This document shows positions 19,864 through 28,653 of a DNA stretch of 64,000 nucleotides, piece after piece (position 1 is the stretch's first letter; the number at the start of each line of letters is the position of its first letter). The notes below the pieces were generated by a model. That model ran no database searches, had not been told where the DNA came from, and worked only from the letters and a program-made list of their open reading frames with translations. The translations under genes and the position numbers were made by a program. The stretch is from assembly GCF_019753765.1 (NCBI RefSeq), contig NZ_JAIJZW010000010.1, forward strand, positions 1 to 64,000, given 5' to 3'. The DNA is from Microbacterium marinilacus. GTDB taxonomy: Bacteria; Actinomycetota; Actinomycetes; Actinomycetales; Microbacteriaceae.

Positions 19864-20906
19864 GGGGCCACTCCATTCACGCTGAGCGCGCGGCCCTCCG
19901 GGAGGCCGAGCGCGATGTTCATCGACTGGATCGCCGCTCCCGCGGTGCCCTTGGTCAGGTTGTCGACCGCGGTGACCACCACCACGCGGCCCGCGGCCCG
20001 ATCGATCGCGAGGCCCATGAGCGCCGTGTTCGCGCCGATCACGTCGGCGGTGCGCGGCACCTGACCCTCGGGCAGCAGCTGCACGAACGTCTCGTCGCCG
20101 TACGCCGCCTCCCACGCGTCGCGCACCTGCGCGTCCGTCGCGCCGTCCGCGATCCGGGCGGTGCTCGTGGCGAGGATGCCGCGCGCCATCGGCACGATCA
20201 CCGGCGTGAACGACAGGCGGACGTCGCCGGACGCGCCCGCGGCGCGCAGCGCCTGACGGATCTCCGGGATGTGCCGGTGAGTGCCGCCCACCGCATACGG
20301 GTTCGCCGATCCGAGGATCTCGCTGCCCAGCAGGTGGGTCTTCAGGCTCTTTCCCGCGCCCGACGGGCCGACGGCGAGAACGCTGACCAGGTCGGAGGGG
20401 TCGATCACCCCCGCCGCCACGCCCGGCGCCAGGCTCAGGCTCACGGTCGACGCGTTGCAGCCGGGGGCGGCGATGCGCGTGGCGCCGACCAGGTTCTCGC
20501 GCTGCTTTCCGGCGGCGGTGACGAGCTCCGGCACGCCGTACGCCCAGGGCTCGTGGAACGCGCCGCCGTAGAAGGCGTCCCAGTCCTCCCGGCCGGTGAG
20601 GCGATGGTCGGCGCCGCAGTCCACGACGAGCGAGACGTCCGTCAGCGCGTCCGTGTACTGCCCCGACTGGCCGTGCGGCAGCGCGAGGAACACGATGTCG
20701 TGGCCGGAGAGGATCTCGGGGGTCGTCTCCTGCAGGGTGAGGTGCGCGAGAGAGCGCAGGTGCGGCTGATGGGCGACCAGCGGCTGGCCCGCGTTCGAGT
20801 GCGCGGTGACGGTGCGGATCTCGATGTCGGGATGGTCGGCGAGCAGACGAAGGAGCTCGCCGCCCGCATAGCCAGAAGCGCCGGATACGGCGACCGAATA
20901 GGTCAT
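19860..20906 (-). CDS. argC: N-acetyl-gamma-glutamyl-phosphate reductase
   Basis: NADPH-dependent reduction of N-acetylglutamyl phosphate; first gene of the argCJBDF operon. The 348-residue product begins with the nucleotide-binding motif [19 protein letters not shown] and has the catalytic cysteine in [12 protein letters not shown] near residue 150, followed by GVPELV and [10 protein letters not shown] elements. AAGGTGG lies about 7 bases before the ATG. The operon promoter should lie in 20907-21161; no clear ARG box was recognised there. Confidence 0.97.
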   Translation of the reverse strand: MTYSVAVSGASGYAGGELLRLLADHPDIEIRTVTAHSNAGQPLVAHQPHLRSLAHLTLQETTPEILSGHDIVFLALPHGQSGQYTDALTDVSLVVDCGADHRLTGREDWDAFYGGAFHEPWAYGVPELVTAAGKQRENLVGATRIAAPGCNASTVSLSLAPGVAAGVIDPSDLVSVLAVGPSGAGKSLKTHLLGSEILGSANPYAVGGTHRHIPEIRQALRAAGASGDVRLSFTPVIVPMARGILATSTARIADGATDAQVRDAWEAAYGDETFVQLLPEGQVPRTADVIGANTALMGLAIDRAAGRVVVVTAVDNLTKGTAGAAIQSMNIALGLPEGRALSVNGVAP

Positions 20907-21345
20907 GATTCCACCTTATTGTCCGTGGGGATGGGCCGGAGACGGCGACACCACGAGACCTTCGGGAGGCTGCTCGACCGGGTTCCGAGTGCAGGACTCA
21001 GGCGCGGGAGCTTCGCGGCGTCGCCGGGATTCGGCGGCCACGCGGACGTCGGCGCACGTCGACGCTCGGAGCGAGCATCGGGGAGGCGGACATGCGGCGA
21101 GCGTAGCAGAGTCCGCACGCCGCGACCTACCGCGGCCCCTCCGCCCCGCTCCACCCCCGCACGAGAATCCGTCCCTGCGCCGAGAATGCGTGTGGTCGCT
21201 GCATTCCCGGCGCGCGGAGGGATTGTCGGGGGTTGCGGACGCCGCGGGCGGCTCTGTCGCTCCCAGGGCGGCAGGATGCCGCGGTTGTGCCGTCCCGGGC
21301 TCCGGTGCGCGGAGGGACGAGGACGGGGCGCGCAGCCTGGGCGGC
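20907..21345. other. Divergent intergenic region with one 67-bp palindromic element
   Basis: Between argC (minus) and the AbiEi-like gene (plus) there are 439 bases without a credible gene. They hold palindromic element A1 at 21162-21228 and must contain the arg operon promoter. I saw no clear -35/-10 pair or ArgR-type palindrome. Confidence 0.6.
21162..21228 (+). repeat. 67-bp palindromic element, copy A1 (upstream of AbiEi-like gene)
   Basis: Architecture 7-8-13-11-13-8-7: outer arm CGAGAAT, spacer, inner arm GCGCCGAGAATGC (21177-21189), loop GTGTGGTCGCT, inner arm GCATTCCCGGCGC (21201-21213), spacer, outer arm ATTGTCG. It has one mismatch in each arm pair. It matches copy A2 at 22306-22372 at 59 of 67 positions without gaps, including an unbroken 30-base identity, in the same orientation. 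It ends 117 bases before the start codon of the gene. Confidence 0.85.
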
Positions 21346-22302
21346 ATGGACGCCACACGCGCACTGCAGCCCTCCCCCGTCCCCCTCCTGCGGCAGGCCG
21401 AGTCGATCGAGCGCCTCGACCTCGCCCACCGCCGTGGCGAGGTGCGACGCGTGGCCCACGGGGTCTACGCGCCGTCGGCCATGTGGGACGCGCTGGCGCC
21501 CTGGGATCGCTACCTCGCCCGGGTCCACGCCCACGCCCTGAAGCATCCGGACGCGGTGTTCTGCCTCGAGTCGGCGGCCGCGCTGCTCGGCATCCCCGTG
21601 ATCGGATCGCCGAGCGAGGTGCACGTGGTGAGCGCTCAGACCGCCGGGCGGCGGATCGGGGACGTCCGCTTCCACGTGACGAGCGACCGGCGGGAGGTCG
21701 TCAGCGCGTCCGGCCTCCTCCTGCTCTCCCCGGAGGACACGGCTGTCGACCTCGCTCGCGCGCGTCATCCCGCCGTCGGCCTGGCCGCCGTGGACGGCAC
21801 GTTGCGGATGCTCGGCCTCGACGATCCCGGAGTCCTGGTCGAGCTCAACGAGTCGCGCGCGAGCGGCCGAGGCCGCGCCGCCGCACGCTGGTCGCTCGGT
21901 CGCGCGACCGCCCTCGCCGAGACGGCCCTCGAGTCACTGAGTCGCGCCGTCATCGAGTGGCTCGGCTATCCGGACCCCGAGCTGCAGGTGACGTTCCCCT
22001 CGCGCCACGGACGCGAGCATCGAGCCGACCTCTACTGGCGCGCGCGCCGCATCATCGGCGAGACGGACGGGCGGATAAAGTACGACGGGACGTTCGGTCA
22101 CGACACCCGCCGCCTGTGGCGCGAGAAGCGCCGCGAGGACGAGCTGCGCCGGGCGTCGGACGGCTTCGCCCGCTGGGGGTGGCCGGAGGCGTCCGACCCG
22201 CCGGTCCTCGACGACCTGCTGCTGCAGGCGGGCCTGCGACACGTACGACCGCCCGTGTCCGCTCCGCTGCGCTCGCTGTCCGCGGCGCTGCGCGGCCGTT
22301 GA
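21346..22302 (+). CDS. Orphan AbiEi-type protein with a nuclease-like C-terminal domain
   Basis: A 318-residue protein of the type usually annotated as 'type IV toxin-antitoxin AbiEi family antitoxin'. The N-terminal winged-helix-like part (residues 15-45, LDLAHRRGEVRRVAHGVYAP) is followed by CLESAAALLGIPV and a central DLARARHP region. The C-terminal third resembles a Vsr/DUF559 restriction-endonuclease fold: HRADLYWRARRIIGETDG, then K-Y-D. Candidate acidic residues are the Asp of RADL and Glu/Asp of ETDG. No AbiEii-type toxin lies next to it. It is flanked by palindromic elements A1 and A2. The Shine-Dalgarno is weak; ATG 21346 fits the family N-terminus. Confidence 0.75.
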   Translation: MDATRALQPSPVPLLRQAESIERLDLAHRRGEVRRVAHGVYAPSAMWDALAPWDRYLARVHAHALKHPDAVFCLESAAALLGIPVIGSPSEVHVVSAQTAGRRIGDVRFHVTSDRREVVSASGLLLLSPEDTAVDLARARHPAVGLAAVDGTLRMLGLDDPGVLVELNESRASGRGRAAARWSLGRATALAETALESLSRAVIEWLGYPDPELQVTFPSRHGREHRADLYWRARRIIGETDGRIKYDGTFGHDTRRLWREKRREDELRRASDGFARWGWPEASDPPVLDDLLLQAGLRHVRPPVSAPLRSLSAALRGR

Positions 22303-22305
22303 CGC

Positions 22306-22372
22306 CGACAATACGACTCCGCGCCGAGAATGCGTGTGGTCGCTGCATTCTCGGCGCGAAGAGGGATTGTCG
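22306..22372 (+). repeat. 67-bp palindromic element, copy A2 (downstream of AbiEi-like gene)
   Basis: Same 7-8-13-11-13-8-7 architecture as A1, here with fully perfect arms: CGACAAT/ATTGTCG outside, and GCGCCGAGAATGC (22321-22333) / GCATTCTCGGCGC (22345-22357) inside around an 11-base loop. It begins 3 bases after the AbiEi-like stop codon and ends 3 bases before the end of pheT, so it could also act as a two-way terminator. Copy A1, in a divergent region, cannot have that role. Confidence 0.88.
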
Positions 22373-22375
22373 CGG

Positions 22376-24898
22376 TTACTCGCGGAGGGAGGCGCCGTGC
22401 CGCGAGGATGCGAGCGCGACGCCGGCCAGCTTGGCCTCGGTCGCCTCGGCCGCCGTCAGCGTGCGGTCGGGAGCGCGGAAGCGGAGTGCGAACGTCAGGC
22501 TCTTCGACCCCTCGGGGACGCCGCGGCCGCGGTAGTCGTCGACGAGGCGGACGGACTCCAGCAGCTCGCCGGCCCCCTCGACCAGGGCGCGGCGCAGCTC
22601 CGAGGCCGGGAGCGCGGCGTCGACCACGAGGGAGACGTCCTGCGTCGCCGCCGGGAACGTCGACAGCGAGGCGACCGTCACACGGTCGCCCGCCAGCGAC
22701 AGGACCACGTCGAGGTCGAGCTCGGCGACGGTCACGCGCCCGGGCAGGTCGGCGTCGTCCGCCACCGCCGGCAGCAGCTCGCCGACGTAGCCGACCACCG
22801 TGGACGTCCCGGATGCGCCGACGACCGAGAGCACGCCCGTGCGCCCCGGATGCAGCGCTGCGCGCTCGCCCTGTGCGACCTCGATCTCGACGCCCGCGGC
22901 CGCCGCGACGACGCGGACCGCGTCGAGGGCGACCTCGATGCCCGCCGGCTCTGCCTCTCGCCCCGGCTGCTTCGGTGCGACGGAGCCCGTGAGCAGCAGC
23001 GCCACGTGACGCGGCTGCGGCGCGATGGACGCGTCGAGCCGCGCGAGCGTCTCCGCATCGGGACGCACGGCGCCCGGCGGGATGGTCGCCGTGCCGTAGT
23101 CGACGCCCGGCAGGGGACGGAACACCGTTCCGACCTCGAACAGAGCGAGGTCGGTGGCGCCGCGCGCGACGTTCCGGTGCGCGGTCTGCAGCAGGCCGGG
23201 CACCAGCGAACGGCGAAGGAACGGCGCCTGCCCGTCGAGCGGGTTCGCCAGGCGGACGCTCGGCAGGTGCTCGCCGCTCGCCGAGCCGTGGAGGTCGTTC
23301 TGCTGCTCGGTCGTGAACGGGAACGAGGGGGTCTCCACGAAGCCGGCGGCCGCGAGGCCGTTCGCGACGCGGCGTCGGCCCTGCTGCGCGGGCGTCAGGC
23401 CTCGGCCGGACGGCGGGGTCGGCAGCACCGACGGGATGCGGTCCACCCCGTCGATGCGGGCGACCTCCTCGGCCAACGTCCACTTGTCGGTGAGGTCCGG
23501 GCGCCACGACGGCGGTGCGACCCGCCAGCCGTCGGCGGTCTCCTCTACGTCGCAGCCGATGGTCGTGAGCGTCTCGGCGATGCGCGCCGCCGTGTAGTCG
23601 ACGCCGATGAGCCCCTGCACGAAGCCCGCGGGCAGGGCGATAGAGCGACGCTCGAAGGTCGCGCCGAGGGCGCTGCCGAGGTCGTCCGCGACGCCGCCGG
23701 CGAGCTCGACCATCAGGTCGACCACGCGCTGCGCGGCCGCCGGCGGCAGCAGCGGGTCGACCCCGCGCTCGAAGCGACGCGACGCCTCGCTCGGCAGCTT
23801 GTGACGGCGGGCGGTGCGGGCGATCGAGACCGTGTCGAACACGGCCGCCTCGACCAGGACGTCCGTCGTCGTCTCGCCCATCTCGGTCTGCGCGCCGCCC
23901 ATCACGCCGGCCAGGCCGATGGGGCCGGACTCGTCCGTGATGAGCAGGTCCTCCGCGTTCAGCGTGCGGACCTGGCCGTCGAGGGTCTCGAGCTTCTCCC
24001 CCGCCGCCGCGCGGCGCACGGTGATGCCGCCGCGGAGCCTGCCCAGGTCGTAGCCGTGGATCGGCCCGCCGAGCTCGATCATCGCGTAGTTGGTGATGTC
24101 GACCAGCAGCGAGATCGAGCGGATGCCCGCCAGCGCCAGGCGCGCGATCATCCACGGCGGCGTAGGACGGGAGGCGTCCACCCCGCGCACGACGCGGGTG
24201 ACGAACTCGGCCACGCCGGCGCGACCGCGGATCGGCGACGCGTCGTCCACGACCACCGGGAAGCCGGACGCGGCGACCGGCGACACGGCCAGCGCCGGGT
24301 CACGGAAGGCGGCGCCGGTCGCGTGCGCGTACTCGCGGGCGAGCCCGCGGATCGACAGCGCGTAGCCGCGGTCCGGCGTCACGTTGACGTCGACCGCCAC
24401 GTCGTCGAGGCCGAGGAGGGCGATCGCGTCGGTGCCGGGCTCCGCCTCGATGCCGAGCTCGACGAGGCGGAGGATGCCGTTGTGCTCATCGCCGAGGCCC
24501 AGCTCACGCGCCGAGGCGATCATGCCGTCCGACACGTGTCCGTAGGTCTTGCGCGCCGAGATGGGGAACGGCCCGGGCAGAACGGCGCCCGGCAGGGAGA
24601 CGACGACCTCGTCGCCGGTCTCGAAGTTGCCCGCGCCGCACACGATGCCGCGGGGCTCGCCGTCCGGTCCGTTGTGGGGGCCGACGTCGACCTGGCACCA
24701 GCGGATGGTCTTGCCGTTCTTCTGCGGCTCGGCCTCGAACGACAGCACGCGGCCCACCACGACGGGGCCGCTCAACTCGAAGCCGACGACCTCCTCCTCC
24801 TCGAAACCGACCGAGACGAACGCCGCCAGGACGTCCTCGGGCGTCGCCGAGGCCGGCACGTCCACGTACTCACGCAGCCACGAAAGCGGGACGCGCAT
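22376..24898 (-). CDS. pheT: Phenylalanine-tRNA ligase beta subunit
   Basis: Beta subunit of the heterotetrameric synthetase; it structures the enzyme, edits Tyr-tRNA-Phe and binds tRNA. The 840-residue product shows the N-terminal MRVPLSWLREYVDVP, an EMAP/OB-like tRNA-binding region (about 40-150), B3/B4 editing region with VDVNVTPDRGYALS, B5 domain, and a C-terminal anticodon-binding ferredoxin-like domain ending near SLTFALRFRAPDRTLT. The ATG overlaps the pheS stop by one base (TGATG). A longer frame running upstream is an artefact of overlapping frames. Confidence 0.97.
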   Translation of the reverse strand: MRVPLSWLREYVDVPASATPEDVLAAFVSVGFEEEEVVGFELSGPVVVGRVLSFEAEPQKNGKTIRWCQVDVGPHNGPDGEPRGIVCGAGNFETGDEVVVSLPGAVLPGPFPISARKTYGHVSDGMIASARELGLGDEHNGILRLVELGIEAEPGTDAIALLGLDDVAVDVNVTPDRGYALSIRGLAREYAHATGAAFRDPALAVSPVAASGFPVVVDDASPIRGRAGVAEFVTRVVRGVDASRPTPPWMIARLALAGIRSISLLVDITNYAMIELGGPIHGYDLGRLRGGITVRRAAAGEKLETLDGQVRTLNAEDLLITDESGPIGLAGVMGGAQTEMGETTTDVLVEAAVFDTVSIARTARRHKLPSEASRRFERGVDPLLPPAAAQRVVDLMVELAGGVADDLGSALGATFERRSIALPAGFVQGLIGVDYTAARIAETLTTIGCDVEETADGWRVAPPSWRPDLTDKWTLAEEVARIDGVDRIPSVLPTPPSGRGLTPAQQGRRRVANGLAAAGFVETPSFPFTTEQQNDLHGSASGEHLPSVRLANPLDGQAPFLRRSLVPGLLQTAHRNVARGATDLALFEVGTVFRPLPGVDYGTATIPPGAVRPDAETLARLDASIAPQPRHVALLLTGSVAPKQPGREAEPAGIEVALDAVRVVAAAAGVEIEVAQGERAALHPGRTGVLSVVGASGTSTVVGYVGELLPAVADDADLPGRVTVAELDLDVVLSLAGDRVTVASLSTFPAATQDVSLVVDAALPASELRRALVEGAGELLESVRLVDDYRGRGVPEGSKSLTFALRFRAPDRTLTAAEATEAKLAGVALASSRHGASLRE

Positions 24899-25959
24899 CA
24901 CACCACCATCCCGAACTGCTCGCTGAAGCGGACATCGCCCTCGGCCATGTCGCGCATGTCCTGCACGTCGGAGCGGAACATCAGCGCCCGCTCGATCCCG
25001 ATCCCGAACGCGAAGCCCGAGTACACCTCGGGGTCGATGCCCGCGGCGCGCAGCACGTTGGGGTTGACCATGCCGCATCCGCCCCACTCGATCCAGCGCG
25101 CGCCGCCCTTGAAGGTCGGGTGCCACAGGTCGAACTCGGCGGAGGGCTCGGTGAAGGGGAAGTAGTTGGTGCGCAGGCGCGTCTTGGCCTCCTCGCCGAA
25201 CAGGGCCTTGGCGATGTGGTCGAGGGTGCCCTTGAGGTGGGCCATCGTGATGCCCTTGTCGATCACGAGCCCCTCCGCCTGCGTGAACACCGGCAGATGG
25301 GTCGCGTCGAACTCGTCGGTGCGGTACACCCGCCCGGGGCACAGCACGTAGATCGGCAGGTCGCGCTCGAGCATCGAGCGCACCTGGACGGGGCTGGTGT
25401 GCGTGCGCATCACCAGGTGACGCGCCACCGGGTCGACGAAGAACGTGTCCTGCATCTGGCGTGCGGGGTGGTCCTCGTCGAAGTTGAGCGCGTCGAAGTT
25501 GTACCACTCGTGCTCGAGCTCGGGGCCCTCCGCGATCTCCCACCCCATGCCGACGAAGATGTCGCTGATCTGCTCCTGCAGCACGCTCATCGGATGACGG
25601 GCGCCGACCCGCGTGCGCGAAGCGACCGCCGTGATGTCGATGCGCTCGGCCTCGAGCCGCGCGGCCGTCTCGGCCTCGGCGAGCTCGGCCTCGCGGGCCG
25701 CGAGGGCCTGCGTGACACGCCCGCGCGCCTGGCCGACGAGCTTGCCGAACTCGGCCTTGCGCTCGTTCGGCACGTGCCGCATCTGCGCGTTGAGGGCGGC
25801 GAGGGGCGAGCCCTCTCCCGCATGGGCGGACCTGGCGGCCTTCAGGGCCGCGGTGTCGGGGGCGCCGGCGATGGCCGCCAGCGCATCCGCGACCGCCGCC
25901 TCCACCGCCTCGGCACTGATCGAAGGCGGGGTGATCTCGGGTACGTCGGACACGATCAC
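24898..25959 (-). CDS. pheS: Phenylalanine-tRNA ligase alpha subunit
   Basis: Catalytic alpha subunit that activates phenylalanine. The 353-residue product has an N-terminal coiled coil (about residues 15-100, rich in Ala/Glu/Arg) that binds tRNA, class II motif 2 (VLCPGRVYRTDEFDATH) and motif 3 (FGIGIERALMFRSDV). Start is GTG 25959, or the second GTG at 25953, which gives the family-like MSDVPEI; neither has a clear Shine-Dalgarno. A 37-bp hairpin lies directly upstream. Confidence 0.96.
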   Translation of the reverse strand: MIVSDVPEITPPSISAEAVEAAVADALAAIAGAPDTAALKAARSAHAGEGSPLAALNAQMRHVPNERKAEFGKLVGQARGRVTQALAAREAELAEAETAARLEAERIDITAVASRTRVGARHPMSVLQEQISDIFVGMGWEIAEGPELEHEWYNFDALNFDEDHPARQMQDTFFVDPVARHLVMRTHTSPVQVRSMLERDLPIYVLCPGRVYRTDEFDATHLPVFTQAEGLVIDKGITMAHLKGTLDHIAKALFGEEAKTRLRTNYFPFTEPSAEFDLWHPTFKGGARWIEWGGCGMVNPNVLRAAGIDPEVYSGFAFGIGIERALMFRSDVQDMRDMAEGDVRFSEQFGMVV

Positions 25960-25963
25960 CGAG

Positions 25964-26000
25964 TCTAGCCGGGCGGTCGGATGCCGCCCGCCCGGCTAGA
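25964..26000 (-). terminator. Strong hairpin over the gluD stop and just ahead of pheS
   Basis: TCTAGCCGGGCGG (25964-25976) and CCGCCCGGCTAGA (25988-26000) are perfect 13-bp arms around an 11-base loop. The hairpin includes the gluD stop codon and ends about 5 bases before the pheS GTG. It probably terminates gluABCD transcripts. Because it sits in the pheS leader it may also affect pheS expression. There is no T-run, as is common in actinobacteria. Confidence 0.75.
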
Positions 26001-26976
26001 GGGACGCGCCCGGGGTGCCGCCGGGATCGTGCTTGCCGAGCTGTCGACGGCTCGCGGCCGCGTCGCCGCGCTCCACGTCGTCGAGGTGCGCGAGGTCCTG
26101 CACGCCGATGAGCTCGGTGTTCGTGCCCTCGTGCAGCCTGGGGGCGATCGCCGCCTGCGTGGCGCGCACGCGGGGCGACTTCTGCATGCGCTTCTCGACC
26201 AGCCGCGCGACGCCCGAGAGGAGGAGGCACACGGCCACGTAGATCGAGCCGCCGATGATCGCCGACGGGATGAGCGGCGACCCGTAGGGCGCCTGGTTGC
26301 CGAGCTGGTTGATCACGTAGAGGAGCTCCTGGTACGTGATGATGAAGCCCAGCGCGGTGTCCTTCAACGCCACCACCAGCTGCGCGATGATCACCGGCAT
26401 CATCGCCCGCACGGCCTGCGGCAGCAGGACGAGCCACATCACTCCGGTCTTGCGGAGGCCGATCGCGTAGCCGGCCTCCTTCTGTCCGCGCGGCAGCGAC
26501 TCCACGCCCGCGCGCACCACCTCGGCGAGGACCGATCCGTTGTACGCGATCAACGCCACCACGACCGCGGTGTACGGGCTCAGCTTGATGCCGAGCACCG
26601 GGAGCCCGTAGTACAGCAGCATCATGAAGATCAGGACGGGGACCGCGCGCAGCACCTCGACGATCCAGGCGACCGGCACGCGCACCCAGGCGTGCTCCGA
26701 CAGCCGGCCGACGCCCAGGACGAACCCGACGACGAGCGAGCCGATCGCGGCGACGATGAAGGCCGACAGCGTGCTGACCAGACCGTCTGCGAAGCGACCC
26801 CAGACGGCGGTGTAGGTGAAGATGTTCCACTTCGCCGCGGCGAACTGGCCCGTCGCGGCGAGACGCCACACGACCCAGGCGAGGACCGCCAGCACCACCA
26901 GGACCGTGACGACACCGATGAGACGGTTTCGGACGATGGCCTTCGGGCCGGGGACGTCGAACAGCACCGAGCTCAT
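25996..26976 (-). CDS. gluD: Glutamate-type amino-acid ABC transporter permease
   Basis: Second permease of a polar amino-acid importer of the GluABCD type. The 326-residue product starts MSSVLFDVPGPKAIVRNRL, has five or six membrane segments, and carries the permease ATPase-contact (EAA) loop in RAGVESLPRGQKEAGYAIGL. Compared with GluC it has a longer hydrophilic C-terminal tail (about residues 280-326), a feature of GluD. Its ATG overlaps the gluC stop by four bases. Confidence 0.93.
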   Translation of the reverse strand: MSSVLFDVPGPKAIVRNRLIGVVTVLVVLAVLAWVVWRLAATGQFAAAKWNIFTYTAVWGRFADGLVSTLSAFIVAAIGSLVVGFVLGVGRLSEHAWVRVPVAWIVEVLRAVPVLIFMMLLYYGLPVLGIKLSPYTAVVVALIAYNGSVLAEVVRAGVESLPRGQKEAGYAIGLRKTGVMWLVLLPQAVRAMMPVIIAQLVVALKDTALGFIITYQELLYVINQLGNQAPYGSPLIPSAIIGGSIYVAVCLLLSGVARLVEKRMQKSPRVRATQAAIAPRLHEGTNTELIGVQDLAHLDDVERGDAAASRRQLGKHDPGGTPGASL

Positions 26977-27620
26977 CGCGCGATCCTCCAGGTCTCCTCG
27001 AGCTTGCTCTGCAGCCTGCCGAGCACCAGCACCAGGACCACGAAGATGGCCATGACCCACAGCAGCACGACGAGCTGGTTCTCGCCCTGCTCGCTCAGCC
27101 AGGATCGGATCGAACCGAGGTTCAGCACCGAGAAGCCCGCCGCGACGGTCGTGTTCTTCAGCAGGGCGATGAGAACGCTCATCAGCGGGGGGATCACGGA
27201 CCGCGCCGCCTGCGGCAGCACGACGTACCGCATCACCTGGGTGAAGCTGAGCCCGATGGCGCGGGCGGCCTCGGCCTGCCCGACCGGCACGGTGTTGATG
27301 CCGGACCGCAGCGTCTCCGCGACGTACGTGGCGGTGTAGACGCCGAGGGCGCAGACCGCCAGCGTCAGGGCGTTCACGCGCTCGCCGAGGATGATCGGCA
27401 GGCAGAACGCGAAGAAGAACATCACCAGCGTGAGCGGGGTGTTCCGGATCCAGTTGACGTACACGGTGCCCACCGCGCGCGCGATCGGCACGGGCGAGAC
27501 ACGTGCGGCGCCGACGATGAAGCCGAGGACGACGGCGATGAGGCCACCGCCGAAGAACAGCACGAGCGTCCCGCTCAGGGCCTGGCCCCAGAGGTCGAGA
27601 TGATCTGTGATGACGCCCAC
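26973..27620 (-). CDS. gluC: Glutamate-type amino-acid ABC transporter permease
   Basis: First permease subunit. The 215-residue product has five membrane segments and the conserved EAA loop in RSGINTVPVGQAEAARAIGL. GTG start (MGVITDHLDLWGQAL). It lies 81 bases after gluB, with a strong hairpin in the gap, and its stop overlaps the gluD start. Gene order gluA-gluB-gluC-gluD equals that of Corynebacterium glutamicum. Confidence 0.93.
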   Translation of the reverse strand: MGVITDHLDLWGQALSGTLVLFFGGGLIAVVLGFIVGAARVSPVPIARAVGTVYVNWIRNTPLTLVMFFFAFCLPIILGERVNALTLAVCALGVYTATYVAETLRSGINTVPVGQAEAARAIGLSFTQVMRYVVLPQAARSVIPPLMSVLIALLKNTTVAAGFSVLNLGSIRSWLSEQGENQLVVLLWVMAIFVVLVLVLGRLQSKLEETWRIAR

Positions 27621-27663
27621 GTATGCTCCTGTCCGCGTGGTGGGATGTCCAACTTGCCGGAGG

Positions 27664-27697
27664 GATGGGCAGCCGGTGCGGTCACCGGCTGCCCATC
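27664..27697 (-). terminator. Intercistronic 15-bp stem-loop between gluB and gluC
   Basis: GATGGGCAGCCGGTG (27664-27678) and CACCGGCTGCCCATC (27683-27697) are perfect 15-bp arms with a 4-base loop, 5 bases after the gluB stop. Such structures usually stabilise the upstream mRNA or terminate part of the transcripts, giving more binding protein than permease. Confidence 0.8.
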
Positions 27698-27701
27698 AGG
27701 G

Positions 27702-28622
27702 TCACTCGACCGCGTCGACCTCGGGCTGCGTGGCCGTGACGCCCGAGGCGCCGAGGTTGTCGTCGAAGATCTGCTGCCAGATGTCGCCGCCCTCGGTGAG
27801 CTGCTCGTTGAAGTACTCGGCGAGCACCGTGTCGTCCTTGGCGAGGCCGATGCCGTAGCGCTCCTCGCTGAAGGGCTCACCGACGACCTGGAGGTTGTCC
27901 GGGTCCTGGGCGGCGTAGCCGATGAGGATCGCCTCGTCGGTGGTGACCGCGTCGACCTGGCCGTTCTTCAGGTCCTCGACGCACTTCGAGTACGTGTCGT
28001 ACTCCTTGGTCGGCACGTCGGGGTAGTTGTCCTTGATGTTCTGGATCGGCGTGGACCCCGTGGCCGAGCAGACCGTCGTGTCGGAGGTCAGATCGTCGAC
28101 GCTCGTGATGTCGCTGTCCGCGGCGACCAGCAGGCCCTGACCCGTCACGAAGTACGGGCCGGCGAAGTTGATCTGCTCCTTGCGGGCGTCGGTGATCGAG
28201 TAGGTGCCGACGTAGAAGTCGATGTCGCCGTTCACGATCGCCTGCTCGCGGTTGGCCGAGGCGATCGCCTCGAACTCGAGCTGGTCCTCGTCGTAGCCGA
28301 GGGACGCGGCCATCCAGCGCGCGATGTCCACGTCGAAGCCCGTGCGCTCGTTGGTCACCGGGTCGAGGTAGCCCAGGTTCGGCTGGTCTTCCTTCACGCC
28401 GATCTTGACGACGCCGTCTTCCGTGATCCGCTCGAACGTGGGGCTGCCGTCGAGCTCGACGTCGGTGGCGACCGTCCACGCGGCGCCCGATGCCTCGCCG
28501 TCGCCGTCACCGGATCCCGGATCGGTCGGCGAGCCGCTGTTGCACGCCGTGAGCGCGAGAAGGGCCGTCAGGCCGATGCCGGCGCCCGCGAGCGCCCGCG
28601 CCTTCTTGTGCTGAGTGAACAT
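27702..28622 (-). CDS. gluB: Glutamate-type ABC transporter substrate-binding lipoprotein
   Basis: Extracellular amino-acid receptor tethered to the membrane. The 306-residue product has a signal peptide with lipobox LTAC (Cys near residue 27), a Gly/Ser/Asp-rich linker, and a type II periplasmic binding fold: VKIGVKEDQPNLGYLDPVT, TGFDVDIARWMAASLGY, and INFAGPYFVTGQGLLV. AGGAGG lies 7 bases before the ATG, a strong ribosome site matching its expected high expression. Ligand is most likely glutamate or a related acidic amino acid by operon identity. Confidence 0.94.
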   Translation of the reverse strand: MFTQHKKARALAGAGIGLTALLALTACNSGSPTDPGSGDGDGEASGAAWTVATDVELDGSPTFERITEDGVVKIGVKEDQPNLGYLDPVTNERTGFDVDIARWMAASLGYDEDQLEFEAIASANREQAIVNGDIDFYVGTYSITDARKEQINFAGPYFVTGQGLLVAADSDITSVDDLTSDTTVCSATGSTPIQNIKDNYPDVPTKEYDTYSKCVEDLKNGQVDAVTTDEAILIGYAAQDPDNLQVVGEPFSEERYGIGLAKDDTVLAEYFNEQLTEGGDIWQQIFDDNLGASGVTATQPEVDAVE

Positions 28623-28653
28623 GTGATTCCTCCTTGGTGGGGTGGTCCGTCCG

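Noticed and set aside
20907-21161. ARG box upstream of argC
   Set aside because: No convincing ArgR-type AT-rich palindrome could be seen, and argR is not in the window.
22306-22372. Copy A2 as merely a bidirectional terminator
   Set aside because: It may terminate, but its partner A1 with the same loop and arms lies in a divergent region, so termination alone does not explain the pair.
21162-22372. An insertion sequence
   Set aside because: The ends are direct, not inverted, copies; no transposase domain and no target-site duplication were found.
22376-26869. A single open frame of about 1,500 codons covering pheT and more
   Set aside because: Only the pheT part (from 24898) has family similarity; upstream it runs antisense-free but out of frame through pheS and gluD.
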